A program made the translations under genes and the position numbers. Below are positions 55,516-56,116 of a stretch of 56,116 bases of DNA, in pieces. Position 1 is the stretch's first letter. Every line of letters begins with the position of its first letter. The notes beneath the pieces were generated by a model. The model was not told the origin of the DNA, ran no database searches, and saw only the letters and a program-made list of their open reading frames with translations. The stretch is from an uncultured Pelagibacteraceae bacterium (GTDB lineage Bacteria; Pseudomonadota; Alphaproteobacteria; Pelagibacterales; Pelagibacteraceae), in NCBI GenBank assembly GCA_902573585.1, contig CACGKH010000005.1:1-56116 (forward strand), in the 5' to 3' direction.

Positions 55516-56116
55516 TTTCTTCAGTGCTTATAGCAGAATTTTTCTTTAACAATATCGATAATAAAGTTCCAATTTTTTCAGATAGATCTTTTCTTTCAGT
55601 TATTAAATCGACAAAACCAGTCTTTTCAACATATTCACTTTTTTGAAAACCCTCAGGTAACTCCTCTTTGACAGTTCCTTGGATTACCCTGGCACCTGCA
55701 AAAGCAATTAATGCACCTGGCTCTGCTATATGAATGTCTCCCAACATTGCATATGAGGCTGTAATTCCTCCAGCTGTTGGATCTGTAATACAAACTAAAT
55801 AAGGTAAGTTATTTCTTTTTAACTCATTTATAGCTAGAGTAGTTCGTGTCATTTGAGATAAAGAAATTAAACTTTCCATCATTCTCATTCCACCGCCTGC
55901 ACTTACGCATAAAAATGGGTTTTGATTTTCAATCGCATGTTGGATACCGTATAAAAAAGCTTCACCTTCAGCAGCTGCCATTGAAGCGCCTAAAAAATCA
56001 AAATCAGACGCCACTGCTGTAATTTTTATTCCATTAATTGAACCACAAACAACCATCATTCCACAATCCATTCCAGTTTTTTTTCTAGCACTTTTCAGTC
56101 TTTCTTTATAAGGTTT
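55469..56116 (-). CDS. accD: Acetyl-CoA carboxylase carboxyltransferase beta subunit, 5' end cut
   Basis: This reads on the minus strand and continues past the right edge, so the N-terminal zinc-ribbon part is missing; 215 residues are seen. The visible start KPYKERLKSARKKTGMDCGM is AccD. VASDFDFLGASMAAAEGEAFLYG, SAGGGMRMMES and ITDPTAGGITASYAMLGDIHIAEPGA are the crotonase-fold core that forms the oxyanion hole. It transfers CO2 from carboxybiotin to acetyl-CoA with AccA in fatty-acid synthesis. folC starts inside its 3' end. Confidence 0.96.
   Translation of the reverse strand, partial: KPYKERLKSARKKTGMDCGMMVVCGSINGIKITAVASDFDFLGASMAAAEGEAFLYGIQHAIENQNPFLCVSAGGGMRMMESLISLSQMTRTTLAINELKRNNLPYLVCITDPTAGGITASYAMLGDIHIAEPGALIAFAGARVIQGTVKEELPEGFQKSEYVEKTGFVDLITERKDLSEKIGTLLSILLKKNSAISTEENETTENTQSLSKVAS

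Overview
The window looks like a chromosomal segment from a streamlined marine alphaproteobacterium of the SAR11 clade (Pelagibacterales). The DNA is very AT-rich, spacers are only a few bases long, and 4-base start/stop overlaps are frequent. Alphaproteobacterial arrangements are present: murA-DUF2948-hisD, hisS-hisZ-hisG, a J-domain gene with cobS/cobT, and accD-folC. The tRNA-His lacks both an encoded G-1 and C73, an alphaproteobacterial hallmark. The clade assignment is inferred from gene content and composition; no database search was possible.

Layout. 1-1623: the start of a minus-strand alpha/beta hydrolase, and a family-4 glycosyltransferase split by a one-base frameshift in an A8 run. 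1624-10040: a translation block, thrS-infC-rpmI-rplT-pheS-pheT-lepA. 10037-21501: an accessory island for surface polysaccharide. It holds nucleotide-sugar enzymes, a DegT aminotransferase, a NeuD-like acyltransferase, glycosyltransferases, a methyltransferase-like protein, a large polytopic membrane protein and two redox enzymes. Strand switches are frequent, and tRNA-Ser(GGA) lies inside it. 21572-24915: gyrB and a RegB/PrrB-type redox sensor kinase. 24912-28206 (minus): J-domain protein, CobS-like AAA+ ATPase and CobT-like VWA protein. 28226-34275: bolA, aroB, aroK, a small membrane protein overlapping a large exported protein, def, fmt, truA. 34255-41678 (minus): rpmH-rnpA-yidD-yidC-argB-HAD-dapD-dapE-HDAC-like-SET. 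41776-42980: a TVP38 membrane protein, a minus-strand tRNA-Thr(GGT) with a non-canonical T-loop, and two tiny lysine-rich genes. 42964-47046: dcd, murA, DUF2948, hisD, infA, tRNA-Phe, a cold-shock gene and a terminator. 47268-50461: tRNA-His, hisS, hisZ, hisG. 50447-56116: a possible tiny membrane protein, rmuC, an MGME1-like nuclease, sbcB, trxA, and then folC and accD on the minus strand.

How it fits together. Most of the window is core: translation, DNA topology and repair, lysine/diaminopimelate, arginine, histidine and shikimate synthesis, peptidoglycan precursor synthesis, and membrane-protein insertion. The island is the flexible part. Its complement suggests synthesis and transfer of deoxy- and N-acylated amino sugars, but it contains no recognisable Wzx flippase or Wzy polymerase.

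No transposase, integrase, CRISPR array or rRNA was seen. The most notable items are the tRNA-His/hisS junction, two tRNAs with odd T-loops, a FolC with altered signature motifs, CobS/CobT with no cobalamin genes nearby, a SET-domain plus deacetylase pair, an MGME1-like nuclease overlapping sbcB, and several tiny membrane or basic genes that automated calling could miss. No gene-free stretch exceeds 300 bases; the longest, 47047-47267, holds a terminator and an unexplained structured spacer.
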